Counted from the stretch's first letter, positions 54,672 through 64,000 are shown. The stretch is DNA of 64,000 bases from Polaribacter sp. IC066 (GCF_007997085.1 NZ_VORR01000011.1:1-64000); one strand, 5' to 3'. The notes: generated by a model from the sequence alone, not told the origin. Numbers and translations are program-made.

Positions 54672-55009
54672 TTTACGCCTAGTTAATTTATTTATAGTTG
54701 AAATGTTTTCACCTTTTTGAACCTAGATTTGTTACTCATAAATTTCAAGAATTATTTTCATAAACCCTTTTTGAATCCGGCAGTAAACAGTATTTAAAAA
54801 GTAAACTTGTTGTTTTGTTGTGCAGTTCACTTAAAGTAACACAAATTTACCTCCCATGAGTATTTATGCTTTAGAACTAATTTTCATACCAAAGATATTG
54901 TTCATTTTATCTATATAACATGATCTAATGAAATAGATGAAAATTTGAACATAGTAAGTTTTTAAAAAAAAACACATACGATGACAAAGGTTAATTTGCG
55001 AAAAAAAAA
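54672..55009. other. Intergenic stretch without recognisable content
   Basis: About 340 AT-rich bases. No coding frame and no good copy of the 27-bp motif was seen. Confidence 0.4.
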
Positions 55010-56245
55010 CTTTTTATTTTAGCGTGTTTACTTATAATTTTAGAAAGCGCATATGCTCAAAAACAAGAATTACGTGTATATTCTTTGGCTTCATTACTTA
55101 AAATTGGAGATCCCGTTTTAACAGTACTCAGTAAAAATGAGTTGAAAAACAATTACACAAGTAAAACCAAATAGTAAAAGAGATGTGAAAAATGCAATGC
55201 ATTTAGAGGCTTTTGGTTGCTTACTCTCTGGTGTTTAACTTTAGCTTGCATTAGGATAGGAGTAGATAAGACAGCTGAAGGAAAATTACGCGCAAAATAC
55301 ATCGCTTTGGCTCAAAAATGCCATGATAATACCACGAATCCTGAAGCTGCAGATTTTATGAATTTCAATATTGATAAGCAACCTTTAGTAGATGCTGCTT
55401 TTTTTGCACAAGCATTACTAAGGGTACTGAAGCAATTATGGCATCCTTTGAATGAAGCAACTAAAGAGAAAGTAATAAAAGTATTAAAAGCTACTCGAGT
55501 TATAAAACCGCATGAAAATAATTGATTACTTTTTTCTGGAATGGTAGAAGCAGCACTATTAAAGTTTGATGGTGGTGCAGATGTAGCTCCTTTGGAAGAT
55601 GCTTTAGAGAAACATGAAGAATGGTATTTAGGAGATGGCACGTATGGTGACGGTAAACATTTTAGACGGGACTATTATAATAGCTTTGTAATTCAACCCA
55701 TGGTGCTCGATATTTTAAAAAATATGAATGAAGTAAGCAATACTCGTAAAAACGAGTATGATAAAGTGCGAAAGCTTGCAATACGGTATGCTGCTACTCA
55801 AGAAAGGTTAATTTCTTCGGATGGCACGTATCCGCCAATTGGCAGATCTATCGTATACCGGTTCGGTGCCTTTCAATCTTTAGCACAAATAGCACTTTTT
55901 AATAAATTACCAGAAGAAATTCATTCTGCACAAGTTCGTTCTGCTTTGCATCTTATGATTCGAAATCAATTGAGCGCTCTAGGAACATTTGACAAAGAGA
56001 AATGGCTAAAAATTGGACTAAATAGTTAGCAGCCCAACCTTGGAGAAAGTTATATTTCTAAAGGAAGTTTGTATTTGTGTGCCGAAGTAGTTTTGGTTTT
56101 AGGTTTACCAGTAAAAGATACTTTTTTGAATTGCACCTTACCAAACTTGGACACAAAAGAAAATTTGGTCTCGACAAGATATTTCTATTGATGGTGCTTT
56201 GAAAAAAGAATTAAAAAGGCTAATCTCTTTATTCTTCTAGTATAC
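55010..56245 (+). pseudogene. DUF2264 protein gene, broken by several frameshifts
   Basis: The signal-like start near 55010 is followed by SLASLLKIGDPVLTVLSKNE. Then, across frames, come LEAFGCLLSGV, KLRAKYIALAQKCHDNTTNP, QPLVDAAFFAQALLR, MVEAALLKFDGGADVAPLED, YNSFVIQPMVLDILKNM, ERLISSDGTYPPIGRSIVYR, HQPNLGESYISKGSLYLCAE-like and QDISIDGAL. These run through the whole DUF2264 family in order. At least four frame breaks or stops are seen (near 55160, 55240, 55525 and 56028). DUF2264 proteins occur in pectin/ulvan-type utilisation loci. The gene is freshly decayed since all domains remain readable. Confidence 0.85.
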
Positions 56246-56605
56246 CTATATTATCTTAATTTTATAAAAGTTTAAAATGCACAGTAAAATAAAAATTATC
56301 TAATTAATAGTTATTTTATCATCTTGTGGTTATAGATTAGGATTTTTAGATACCCTATTTTAAATTTTTCCTAGAAATTTTCGTACTATTTTTGTTATCT
56401 TGGGGTAAAGTATAAATGCAATATTAAGTTCACCGAAGTATTTCTGATTGTGCTTATTGTAGCTATATATCTGACAATTGTACAATTGATTTTATGATAC
56501 ATACTTTTATTTTTTATGAATGCCTACAATTCTTTAAATTAGAGGTATGTTTTTTTTTATTTTAAATTAATGCCATACTTTTAATTTTACCTTACACATA
56601 AAATA
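56246..56605. other. Intergenic stretch without recognisable content
   Basis: About 360 AT-rich bases before the esterase gene. No features beyond likely promoter sequence. Confidence 0.4.
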
Positions 56606-57415
56606 ATGAGATATCTAAAAAGCACAAAAATACTAGTCATGTTATGCACTGTCATTGTAAGTTGTAAAAGTGCTAGGAGTAGTATTAATGTTGAAAAAGT
56701 AGCACCTATTAAAACAGCACTAGAAACAATAAAAAAAAATCTAGATATTTATATACTCATAGGTCAATCTAATATGGCGGGTAGAGCAAATATTGAATTA
56801 CAAGATAAAGATACTTTAGACGGTGTTTTTTTATACACAGGAATAGCTACAAAAATTTGGGAAAAAGCGGCAGCACCTTTAAATAAATATTCTTCTATTC
56901 GAAAAAATATCGAAATGCAAAAATTTAATTTAGGCTATACCTTTGGTCGCGATATGGCAAAAATGGCTAAAAATGAAATAGGCTTGGTGGTAAATGCCAA
57001 AGGAGGAACTAGTATTGATTTATGGGCGCCAAATTCTCTTTTTTATAGTGAGGTTGTTAGTCGAACAAAAACAGCTTTACAATATGGCGAATTAAAAGGT
57101 ATTATTTGGCATCAAGGAGAATCTGACTCAGATAAATACAATACATACTTAGTAAAACTTATTAACCTTATTGAAGCTTTACGATTGGATTTTGGGGTTT
57201 CTAATTTGCCTTTTATTGCTGGTCAACTTTCAGGAGATAAAATATCTCGAAATAATTTTAATGAAATGTTATTAGAATTGCCCACTAAAATTAAAAACAC
57301 AGCAGTTGTTCAATCAGATAATACAAGCACTATAGATAGCACACATTTTGATGCAATAAGTCAGCGTTTACTCGGCGAAAGATATGCTCTAGAAATGAAG
57401 AAATTGATAAAATAA
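56606..57415 (+). CDS. Carbohydrate acetyl-esterase lipoprotein (SASA / CE6-like)
   Basis: Lipobox VIVSC at about residue 20. The SGNH-type domain opens with LDIYILIGQSNMAGRA (nucleophile Ser in GQSNMAG), then LVVNAKGGTSIDLW, GIIWHQGESDS (block III) and the final DSTHFDAISQRLLGERYA with the catalytic Asp-x-x-His. The length of 269 fits the CE6/SASA type. It removes acetyl groups from polysaccharides, probably in the periplasm. It lies 84 nt upstream of the GH88 gene. It is only distantly related to the 474-residue SASA protein at 22405. Confidence 0.87.
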   Translation: MRYLKSTKILVMLCTVIVSCKSARSSINVEKVAPIKTALETIKKNLDIYILIGQSNMAGRANIELQDKDTLDGVFLYTGIATKIWEKAAAPLNKYSSIRKNIEMQKFNLGYTFGRDMAKMAKNEIGLVVNAKGGTSIDLWAPNSLFYSEVVSRTKTALQYGELKGIIWHQGESDSDKYNTYLVKLINLIEALRLDFGVSNLPFIAGQLSGDKISRNNFNEMLLELPTKIKNTAVVQSDNTSTIDSTHFDAISQRLLGERYALEMKKLIK

Positions 57416-57499
57416 AACAAGTATTAAAAAGTATGAACTATTTACGCGGCATGGTTTAAAACTACCGATTTAAATTAATTATTTATAACACAAACAACA

Positions 57500-58690
57500 A
57501 TGAAAAGAGTACCCATATTAATTGCCTTATGTTTTTTTAATAGTATCATTTTAAATGCACAGGAAGATATACAAGAAAAAGAACCAATTACTTTTAATCT
57601 AGCCGAAACAATTGGTTTTGCCGAAAGCCAGTTTTCAAAAGCCACAAGTAGCTTAGATATTGATAAAGGATTTCCTAGAATAAGTAATAGTGATGGCACA
57701 TGGTTACAAGTGAACGCTAGGAACTGGACCAGTGGATTTTTCCCAGGAAGTTTGTGGTATTTATATGAATTAACGGGAAACAAAAAATGGCTTAAAGAAG
57801 CTCAGAAGTGGACGGAGCCTTTGTCTTCGCTACAAACATTTTCTGGACATCATGATACTGGTTTTATGGTCTATTGTAGTTTTGGAAATGGATATCGATT
57901 AACAGAAAATAAAGATTATAAAGATATTATTGTAAATACTTCTCAAACATTAACGAGTCGTTTTTACCCTAATGTGGGTACCATAAAATCTTGGGACAGA
58001 GGTGAGCATCATATAACAATTATTGATAATATGATGAATCTTGAAATGCTGATGTGGGCTTCAAAAAACGGTGGAACTAAAGAAATGGCTAAGATTGCTA
58101 TAAGCCATGCAGACACAACTTTAGAACACCATTTTATGGAAAATGGCGCTGCGTATCATGGCGTAGTTTATAATCCTGAAACAGGTGCTGTTATTAACAA
58201 AAGAACATATCAAGGATATAATGATACTACTATGTGGGCACGTGGTCAAGGTTGGGGTATTTATGGATATTCTATGATGTACAAACAGACAGGAGATGAA
58301 AAATATTTAGAGTTAGCCTTAAAAACGGCAGATTTATGTATCGATAGGTTTCCAGAGGACGTAGTTCCTTATTGGGATTTTGATGCCCCAATGATTCCTA
58401 AAAGGGAAAAAGACGCATCTGCAGGAGCCCTTATGGCATCAGCATTTTTAGAGCTTTATGAGCACACAAATAATCTAAAATATTATAACTGGGCAGTAAA
58501 ACTATTAAATGAACTTTCTTCAGACAGGTACTTAGCAAAAGAAGAAGAATATCAATGTTTAATACTTCACAGTGTTGGTAACTATCCTAAAAATTCTGAA
58601 GTAAATGTTAGTTTAAATTATGCAGATTACTACTACTTAGAAGCTTTGGTAAGACTTAAAAAGTTAAGTATTGGAGCGCAAAATAATTAA
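57500..58690 (+). CDS. Unsaturated glucuronyl hydrolase, GH88
   Basis: Signal peptide to ILNAQ. An (alpha/alpha)6 barrel with the GH88 marks NWTSGFFPGSLWYLYE, FSGHHDTGFMVYCSFGNGY (D119), IIDNMMNLEMLMWAS (D176), WARGQGWGIYGYSMMYKQTG, YWDFDAPMIPKREKDASAGA and YADYYYLEALVRLKK. Both catalytic aspartates are present and the length of 396 is normal. It hydrolyses the unsaturated uronic acid left on the non-reducing end by polysaccharide lyases, so it works downstream of the lyase at 59776. Confidence 0.93.
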   Translation: MKRVPILIALCFFNSIILNAQEDIQEKEPITFNLAETIGFAESQFSKATSSLDIDKGFPRISNSDGTWLQVNARNWTSGFFPGSLWYLYELTGNKKWLKEAQKWTEPLSSLQTFSGHHDTGFMVYCSFGNGYRLTENKDYKDIIVNTSQTLTSRFYPNVGTIKSWDRGEHHITIIDNMMNLEMLMWASKNGGTKEMAKIAISHADTTLEHHFMENGAAYHGVVYNPETGAVINKRTYQGYNDTTMWARGQGWGIYGYSMMYKQTGDEKYLELALKTADLCIDRFPEDVVPYWDFDAPMIPKREKDASAGALMASAFLELYEHTNNLKYYNWAVKLLNELSSDRYLAKEEEYQCLILHSVGNYPKNSEVNVSLNYADYYYLEALVRLKKLSIGAQNN

Positions 58691-59074
58691 TTAGTACTAC
58701 TTAAAAATCATGTGTTAATAATTGAGCTTCAAATATAGCACATGATTCTTATAACCACAAAAAGAGTAAGTTTTACATTATAACATACTTGGTTAATGTG
58801 TCCTTATTTTAAAATATTTTACACTGTCACTTACTAAAATAGGTAGCATCCCAGTTTAAGATTTACAACTTTTCACTTAATAATGCTGAAATTTGGAGCC
58901 TTCTGAAAAAAATATCCTAAGGTGCAGCGAAGTGATAACTACAAGTTTACGATCACGACTCAAAGTATTGTAGATCAGACGTTATAGAATCCATTTTCTA
59001 ACCCATACAAAACGATTACGAAAAACTTGTTAAGAACAATTATTATTAAACCTGTGTTCAGTTATTAAGTAGCT
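58691..59074. other. Intergenic stretch without recognisable content
   Basis: About 380 bases between the GH88 gene and the HAD remnant. No clear coding frame or terminator. Confidence 0.4.
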
Positions 59075-59411
59075 AAAGTTTCAAAAGTATGCTCGAATAA
59101 ATGATTAAAATCTGGCATAAACGCTACATATTCAATGGCAATCACATCTATTAAGTCTTCTGATATAGTCTAATTTACAGCATCAAAATATTTTTTTAAC
59201 CTTTGGTCTCTTAATTCTTCTTTCGTTACTTTTTCTTCTTTATACAATTTTCAATATTGATGATTTAAAGGTCTGTAAATTTCTAGAAAGCTGTTTAAAT
59301 CTATAGTAATATTTTGCTTATCAAAAACCTTTCTAAACACTAAATTAGAGTTTTTTTCAAAATCCCATAAAGTAGATCTAAATCAAAAAAGACGTGCTGT
59401 ATATGTTTCAT
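59075..59411 (-). pseudogene. YjjG-type HAD phosphatase (nucleotidase), N-terminal remnant
   Basis: On the minus strand from ATG 59411: MKHIQHVFFDLD, then after a frameshift FEKNSNLVFRKVFDKQNITI, LYKEEKVTKEELRDQRLKKY and IDVIAIEYVAFMPDF. This is the N-terminal third of YjjG-like HAD hydrolases with the DxDxT motif damaged. Stops occur at TGA (for Trp in HQYWK) and TAG. The C-terminal two thirds are absent. Confidence 0.75.
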
Positions 59412-59448
59412 TTCCGTTATATTTGAAGACAGTATATAAGCTAGTAAA

Positions 59449-59592
59449 ATGCAACTATTTTCTTTTTTAAAAAAAGAGTTTGTTAAAAATGTTTTAACAT
59501 TAATAACAGGTTCTGCTCTAAGTCAAGTTGTTATTTATGGGTCAACTTTAGTTCTTTTAATTATATGTGACAATATCTACTACTTTTCCTAA
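59449..59592 (+). pseudogene. Oligosaccharide flippase N-terminal remnant
   Basis: ATG 59449 starts 47 codons: MQLFSFLKKEFVKNVLTLIT, GSALSQVVIYGSTLVLLII, then out of family. The sequence matches the first helix of Wzx-type polysaccharide flippases (FxKNVLTLxxGTALSQVxxY). The remaining 400 or so codons are missing. It is divergent to the HAD remnant, 37 nt apart, so both may derive from one ancestral divergent gene pair. Confidence 0.65.
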
Positions 59593-59775
59593 AACTTTAT
59601 AACTAAAAATAAGTATAAAAATAGATTAAAATTTGTGAGGTTTAACATTAAAAAAAAGTTTTTATAATGTAAGTAACTATAAAACTTTTGAAGCTCTTTT
59701 TTTTTACGAAAGGAGAACTTTAAAAAAATTAAAATTCCTTTTTCCTCTATTAACTATAAATTTTCAAAATAAAAA

Positions 59776-61950
59776 ATGTTAAATAAAAAACACCTACTCC
59801 TATTAGTTTTTACCTCTATTTCTAGCCTTACCATTTGTCAAAAAAAACTACCCTTAAACAACAATTTATTTGAGAATTTAAATCTAGATTCACCTGGTAT
59901 GAAGCAGGTGAAAAAATCTTATACAAATAATAAAAAACCACTAGAAGCACTTCTTAAATTTTATAGAGAAAAAGAAGATCTTTACAATAGAGTTACAAAA
60001 GAAGAGATTCCATATTTGAGAGAGCAATATCCAGAAGATATTGCAAATTCAATTAAGATTGCTGATCAGGTTGTTAATCAGTATTTTGTTTTTAGAGAAG
60101 ATTGGGATATGGAAAAAACCAATATTCCTTATCAATTTGAAAAAGAGATAGATTGGGCAATAAATCCGTTTGGTGATCCTGAATGGACTTACATGATGAA
60201 TCGACATAAATTTTGGACGCATTTAGCAAAAGCATACTTTTTTACAAGAAAAGAAAAATATGCTAAAACTTTTGTGAAACAATTGGAGCATTGGATTGAA
60301 AATAATCCGTTACCAAATTTAGAAGACGTTTATAATACAAGTGCTGGCTGGCGAAGAATTGAAGCAGGAGTGCGCTGTGAAAATTGGATAAAGTCATTTG
60401 AATATATAAAACATTCGAAACATATAACACCAAAATTCCTTGAGAAATTTTTAAATTCTTTGCATCTTCATGGAGAGTATATTACTAATAATTATGGTGA
60501 CTTTTCTAGAACAAGTAATTGGGGAGTGCTAGAAAATCAAGGATTATTTCATGCGTCTATATTTTTAAAAGAATTTAAATTGGCAGCTACCTGGCAGAAA
60601 GATGCAATTTGTAAATTATCTGAATGTATTGATTTACAGATCGTAGAAGGTGGTGCACACTGGGAGCATTCGCCAATGTATCACAATGAAGTGATGCATA
60701 GTTTTATGAATGTAAAATTTTTAGCTGATCGAAATGATATTAAGCTAACAGCAATTCTTATTGAAAAGATAAAAGACATGGCCTACGCCAATGTAGCTTG
60801 GCAAAAGCCTAATTATCATCAACCATTATTAGGGGATAGTGATGATACCAATACGCAAGGTCTTCTTTCACTTGCTACTTATTTATACAATGATGGCGTT
60901 TTAAAATCAAGAGCCTATAAAAAGCTAGATTTAGATACCTATCTATTTTTAGGAAAAGAAGGTAATAAGGAATATCAACAAATAAAGGTACAAGACCCAG
61001 ATTTCTTATCTGTATATCAGCAAGGTAATGGTGATTTTTATATGCGGTCTTCGTGGGAAGAAGATGCAACTTATACTTCATTGCATTTAAGAAAATTGGC
61101 AGCAGGTCACGCACATGACGATCTTTTAAGCTTTACTATTTTTGCGAATGGACGAGATTATTTGGTAGATAATGGGAGATATACTTACGTAAATAATAAA
61201 TGGAGAAATTTCTTTAAAAGTAATATTAGTCACAATTCATTGGGAGTAGACGATTTACCAAATAGTATTTTAAAAGGTTCCTGGGGTACTAGTTATGAAG
61301 CTTGGGGAAAAGATATTTATACCAAATCTGCGCTGTCTTTTGATTATGGAGAAGCAGAAAGTACTGCATACGAAAGATTAGTCGATCCTGTGGCAATGAA
61401 AAGAAGAATGTTGTATTTGAAACCGGATGTTTGGTTAATTTTTGACAGTTTTTCAGGAAAAGAAAGTCATAAGTATTCTCAGTATTTTAATTTTCCCAAT
61501 AACAAAGTTAAAATTACTGATGGTGTAATTTCTACAGATTACGATAGTAAAAACTTAATCATACAACCGATTGATAAAGTTGAAATGAAGCTTTCAGATT
61601 CTTGGTATTCATCAGAATACAATTTAAAAGAAGAAAGTAAGAGAGGTGAAGTTTTTAAAAATGGTACTGGATTTACTTCTATGATTTCTTTAATTCACTT
61701 TTCAGATGAAGATAACTTTAGCTTTAAAAAAACACCTGTTTATAATAAAAAAGGGGTACTAGTTCCAGATAGTCATGCAGAAGCAGTTACTTTATTTTTA
61801 GACGGAAAAGAATATACTTTGATAGTTGCTTATAAGTCGCCAGATTTATATAGTCACTTTTTTAAAGTATTGGATGATATAATGGTGCATGGAGAAATAG
61901 TATTGATAGAACAAGAAGGTGATACAGTAAAGACGACGGTTATCAAGTAA
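59776..61950 (+). CDS. Heparinase II/III-type polysaccharide lyase (PL12-like)
   Basis: Signal peptide to TICQ. An alpha-toroid domain covers about residues 30-380 (FGDPEWTYMMNRHKFWTHLA, NTSAGWRRIEAGVRCENWIK, SRTSNWGVLENQGLFHASIF, GGAHWEHSPMYHNEVMHSF). A beta-sandwich heparinase II/III domain follows from about 400 (DFYMRSSWEEDATYTSLHL, AAGHAHDDLLSFTIFANGRD, YLVDNGRYTY, SHNSLGVDD). The Asn in NWGVLEN, the Tyr in PMYHNE and the His in GHAHDD are at places of the catalytic Asn-Tyr-His set in PL12-type enzymes. It should cleave uronic-acid-containing polysaccharide by beta-elimination, providing substrates for GH88. PL12 versus related lyase families cannot be decided by eye. Confidence 0.85.
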   Translation: MLNKKHLLLLVFTSISSLTICQKKLPLNNNLFENLNLDSPGMKQVKKSYTNNKKPLEALLKFYREKEDLYNRVTKEEIPYLREQYPEDIANSIKIADQVVNQYFVFREDWDMEKTNIPYQFEKEIDWAINPFGDPEWTYMMNRHKFWTHLAKAYFFTRKEKYAKTFVKQLEHWIENNPLPNLEDVYNTSAGWRRIEAGVRCENWIKSFEYIKHSKHITPKFLEKFLNSLHLHGEYITNNYGDFSRTSNWGVLENQGLFHASIFLKEFKLAATWQKDAICKLSECIDLQIVEGGAHWEHSPMYHNEVMHSFMNVKFLADRNDIKLTAILIEKIKDMAYANVAWQKPNYHQPLLGDSDDTNTQGLLSLATYLYNDGVLKSRAYKKLDLDTYLFLGKEGNKEYQQIKVQDPDFLSVYQQGNGDFYMRSSWEEDATYTSLHLRKLAAGHAHDDLLSFTIFANGRDYLVDNGRYTYVNNKWRNFFKSNISHNSLGVDDLPNSILKGSWGTSYEAWGKDIYTKSALSFDYGEAESTAYERLVDPVAMKRRMLYLKPDVWLIFDSFSGKESHKYSQYFNFPNNKVKITDGVISTDYDSKNLIIQPIDKVEMKLSDSWYSSEYNLKEESKRGEVFKNGTGFTSMISLIHFSDEDNFSFKKTPVYNKKGVLVPDSHAEAVTLFLDGKEYTLIVAYKSPDLYSHFFKVLDDIMVHGEIVLIEQEGDTVKTTVIK

Positions 61951-62021
61951 TTGTAAGACACTATCAATTAATTTTTGAAATATTTTAGTTTATTTCGAAA
62001 CACTATAAAAATTCATTAATG

Positions 62022-62063
62022 TTAGATCAAAGATTAAATCTAACGATTAAATCTTTGATCTAA
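62022..62063. terminator. Strong hairpin terminator downstream of the lyase gene
   Basis: A 19-bp inverted repeat with one mismatch, TTAGATCAAAGATTAAATC against GATTAAATCTTTGATCTAA with a TAAC loop, lies 72 nt after the lyase stop. There is no T run at once, so it may act in both directions or as an mRNA 3'-end stabiliser. Confidence 0.6.
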
Positions 62064-62119
62064 TTGACTACTACATTTTTTATCTTAATTTTTTTCATTT
62101 TTCTAAAAACAAGATGCCA

Positions 62120-62690
62120 ATTAACTATTAGTTGTTCACTTTCTGCTTTGTCAATGATCCTGTCTTTTTCTGGATGATCTAAAAATTAAATTATGGTAAT
62201 CAAAAAGATGAATTTTACGAAAACTAACTAGATTAGAAAACGCCCAACTACGTTTTAGTTTCTTTTTGATTACAACAAACAAAAGATTGACTTTAAATAC
62301 GCAATATATCTTTATTTTCATTGTCTCCTAGAAAATATTTCAATAGAAGATTTTGTTTTATTTGCTTAAAGAGCAATTCTATTTGCCGTTTTGTTTTTCC
62401 TACGGGAAGTGCATCTTCTTTTAGTAGACATCTTTTATGTTTTTTGCTAACTTTCGCATATTCATGATTATTAGCTAAATGCTATGACTAGTATTTTATC
62501 TACTAGTGCCACTTCCAAATCATATAAATCATCAACTAAAATGAAAAGTATATTCTGGGATGTGTTGTCTTTTGATCCGTGTTTGTGGTGCAGTTCTATT
62601 TTTACATCTACCAGAAGGTATTGATTTTTTTTTGGTTTTTCTTTAGCATTTTACCAAACAAATAAAAGTATTACTAAAAATATGAGGATT
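62120..62690 (-). pseudogene. IS4-family transposase C-terminal remnant
   Basis: On the minus strand, ANRIALFKQIKQNLLLKYFL and GDNEN near 62320, then KLKRSWAFSNLVSF and KIHLFDYHNLIF near 62200, match the C-terminal part of IS4 transposases (IELFFKxxKQNxxLKxFLGxxEN and RKWxFSNLVSLIRxHL). Many stops; the N-terminal half is missing or unreadable. Confidence 0.75.
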
Positions 62691-62800
62691 GTATTTTTTA
62701 TATGTTTCATTTACAATTTAATCGTTCATTTTAAATAGTAGCGCTATTACCACAAAAAAAATTATAAACAAAGTTCACGTATTAACTGCAATACTTAATA

Positions 62801-62844
62801 GACAAAAAATCTACCTCACAATCTGTATAGAAGGAGGTAGATTT
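62801..62844 (-). terminator. Rho-independent terminator of the right-edge SusD gene
   Basis: On the minus strand an 11-bp perfect stem, AAATCTACCTC and GAGGTAGATTT, is followed by TTTTTTGTC. It lies about 50 nt after the SusD stop codon. Confidence 0.85.
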
Positions 62845-62891
62845 CTAAAAAATACTATATCAACTACTGCTAGCTCATAAACTATTTATCC

Positions 62892-64000
62892 TTAATAACC
62901 TGGATTTTGTTCCATGGGTATGGTATTCGCATCAATAACCGATTGAGGTATTGGCATTAATTTGTCTTTATCTGCTATACTAGAGCTATAACGTCTGGCA
63001 TACAATCTATATCTTTCTACTAATTTGTTATTACGAGCTAGAGAATATCTTCTATGTTCTTCAGACCAAAGTTCTCTTGACCGTTCGTCCAAAATAAAAT
63101 CAACAGTAACATCTGCAGCAGTTATTAGACTTGCATTAGCGCGTCTCCTAAGGAAATTAATTGTTGTTGCTGCGCCACCAGGATTATTATTCTTTAATTG
63201 TGCCTCTGCTAAAACTAAATAGGTTTCTGCTAAACGTAAATATACCTGATCATTATAACCCTCTCCAACAGCATTTAATGGCTCTTGTGGATCGTTATTA
63301 AATGCGTTATCCCATTTTCTAGTACTTGGCCATGATGCTTGATTATTAGGCTCCATTTTATTTTTATAGTCGAAGAAAATAGTATCTCCTAATGCAAATC
63401 CGTTAGGAATATTACTAGGGTTATTCAAAACTTCGTAGGTTCTCCAAGCAAAACGTCCACCTCTGTGATCGGATTCTTCATAAAGTTCTAAAGCGAATTG
63501 CGTTGGTCCTACTCTACCAATACCTCTTCCACCAGCATCATCTGTAAATGAAAAATATCCTCTTGATCCATTAACTCTAACTTGAAAAGATCTATTTCTA
63601 AACCAACGTCTCATTATGTTAACACCTCCACCATTCATATCTCTCTCCATTTGCATTACCCATAAAACTTCAGTATTTCCTTCCGATTTATTTGAATTTC
63701 CTTGAAGAAACATGTCTGTGAAAGGTGTTCCTGGAGCGCTAGATTTAACACCATACCTACTTTGTATTAAACTATAACTTCCATTTACCCCATTAATTAG
63801 ATTGCTAGCTTTTGTAATAGCATTTGGATAGTCATCTAAAGTTAGATATAATTCTGCTAGATAATGTGTAGCAACACCTTGTACCAATTTACCTGGGTTT
63901 GAAGATGTTTTTGGGAGGTTTGCTTCTGCAAATAATAAATCTTCTAACATTTGAGCTCTCACTTCTGCTACAGGAGTTCTTGTAAAATCAGACCTAACAG
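62892..64000 (-). CDS. SusD/RagB-family protein, cut by the window edge
   Basis: The frame runs from the stop at 62892 to the right edge, where it is still open (SDFTRTPVAEVRAQMLEDLL), so the N-terminal part lies outside. Typical SusD segments are GVATHYLAELYLTLDDYPNA, YNDQVYLRLAETYLVLAEAQ, ATTINFLRRRANASL, FILDERSRELWSEEHRRYSL and the end LMPIPQSVIDANTIPMEQNPGY. It belongs to a second SusCD pair encoded to the right. It is a different SusD subgroup from the protein at 47940. Confidence 0.94.
   Translation of the reverse strand, partial: VRSDFTRTPVAEVRAQMLEDLLFAEANLPKTSSNPGKLVQGVATHYLAELYLTLDDYPNAITKASNLINGVNGSYSLIQSRYGVKSSAPGTPFTDMFLQGNSNKSEGNTEVLWVMQMERDMNGGGVNIMRRWFRNRSFQVRVNGSRGYFSFTDDAGGRGIGRVGPTQFALELYEESDHRGGRFAWRTYEVLNNPSNIPNGFALGDTIFFDYKNKMEPNNQASWPSTRKWDNAFNNDPQEPLNAVGEGYNDQVYLRLAETYLVLAEAQLKNNNPGGAATTINFLRRRANASLITAADVTVDFILDERSRELWSEEHRRYSLARNNKLVERYRLYARRYSSSIADKDKLMPIPQSVIDANTIPMEQNPGY

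Noticed and set aside
1..64000. CRISPR arrays and tRNA genes
   Set aside because: No regularly spaced direct repeats and no cloverleaf with a GTTC-type T-loop was noticed on either strand. A tRNAscan/CRISPR finder run would settle this.

Overview
The window is low-GC DNA from a marine-type Bacteroidota, most likely a Flavobacteriaceae close to Polaribacter or Formosa (inference). The evidence is SusC/SusD pairs, type IX secretion (T9SS) C-terminal sorting tails, Bacteroidota-style lipoprotein signals, a TPR histidine kinase, A-rich start contexts without strong Shine-Dalgarno sequences, and many carbohydrate-active enzymes for acidic or acetylated glycans.

Layout. Positions 1-77 hold the 3' end of a 5S rRNA gene and its terminator. 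Positions 80-5000 are mostly gene decay: an ISAon1-like transposase remnant and a broken secreted beta-helix/discoidin-like protein on the minus strand, then one intact membrane protein. Positions 5244-8043 hold a small acidic lipoprotein and a two-component system (TPR histidine kinase and LuxR-like regulator). Two small genes follow, one of them a PH-domain protein with an in-frame stop.

Positions 8898-21469 are the most unusual part: ten tightly packed plus-strand genes. In order they encode a lipoprotein with a VWA-like motif, a three-helix membrane protein, a tubulin/FtsZ-like protein, a 1123-residue actin/Hsp70-fold protein, a bitopic coiled-coil membrane protein, a MotA/TolQ/ZorA-like channel subunit with a long tail, two consecutive MotB/OmpA/ZorB-like proteins, a transglutaminase-like lipoprotein, and an exported DNase-I-fold (EEP) hydrolase. 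This looks like an ion-driven envelope machine related to the Zorya motor but without recognisable ZorC, ZorD or ZorE. I know of no described system with this composition. A defence or inter-bacterial role is inference.

Positions 22405-33650 (minus strand) form a glycan catabolic locus: SASA acetylesterase, two Gfo/Idh/MocA oxidoreductases, a double DUF1080 (3-keto-glycoside hydrolase-like) protein, a GH2 enzyme, a GH109-like protein, and a T9SS-exported polysaccharide deacetylase-like protein. The combination suggests oxidative (3-keto) deglycosylation. Positions 34000-36200 hold remnants of an RND pump, an IS3 element and a T9SS protein, and an intact 55-residue gene. They are followed by a 1035-residue T9SS surface protein and the acetate genes (acetyl-CoA synthetase, sodium/solute symporter, DUF4212 subunit).

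Positions 44765-61950 (plus strand) form a second polysaccharide-utilisation region: SusC, SusD, a fasciclin-like lipoprotein, two tandem T9SS proteins, a decayed DUF2264 gene, a CE6/SASA-type esterase, a GH88 unsaturated glucuronyl hydrolase, and a heparinase II/III-type polysaccharide lyase. Lyase plus GH88 points to a uronic-acid-containing glycan. Decayed IS256, IS3 and IS4 copies and remnants of a HAD hydrolase and a flippase lie between. The right edge cuts through a minus-strand SusD gene.

A palindromic motif of about 27 bp (CGAAAA, 8 nt, TTTTCG, then GACTTT) lies 49-79 nt upstream of the SusC gene and of five genes for T9SS proteins, one of them a pseudogene. A half-copy precedes the acetate operon. 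It is probably the operator of a shared regulon.
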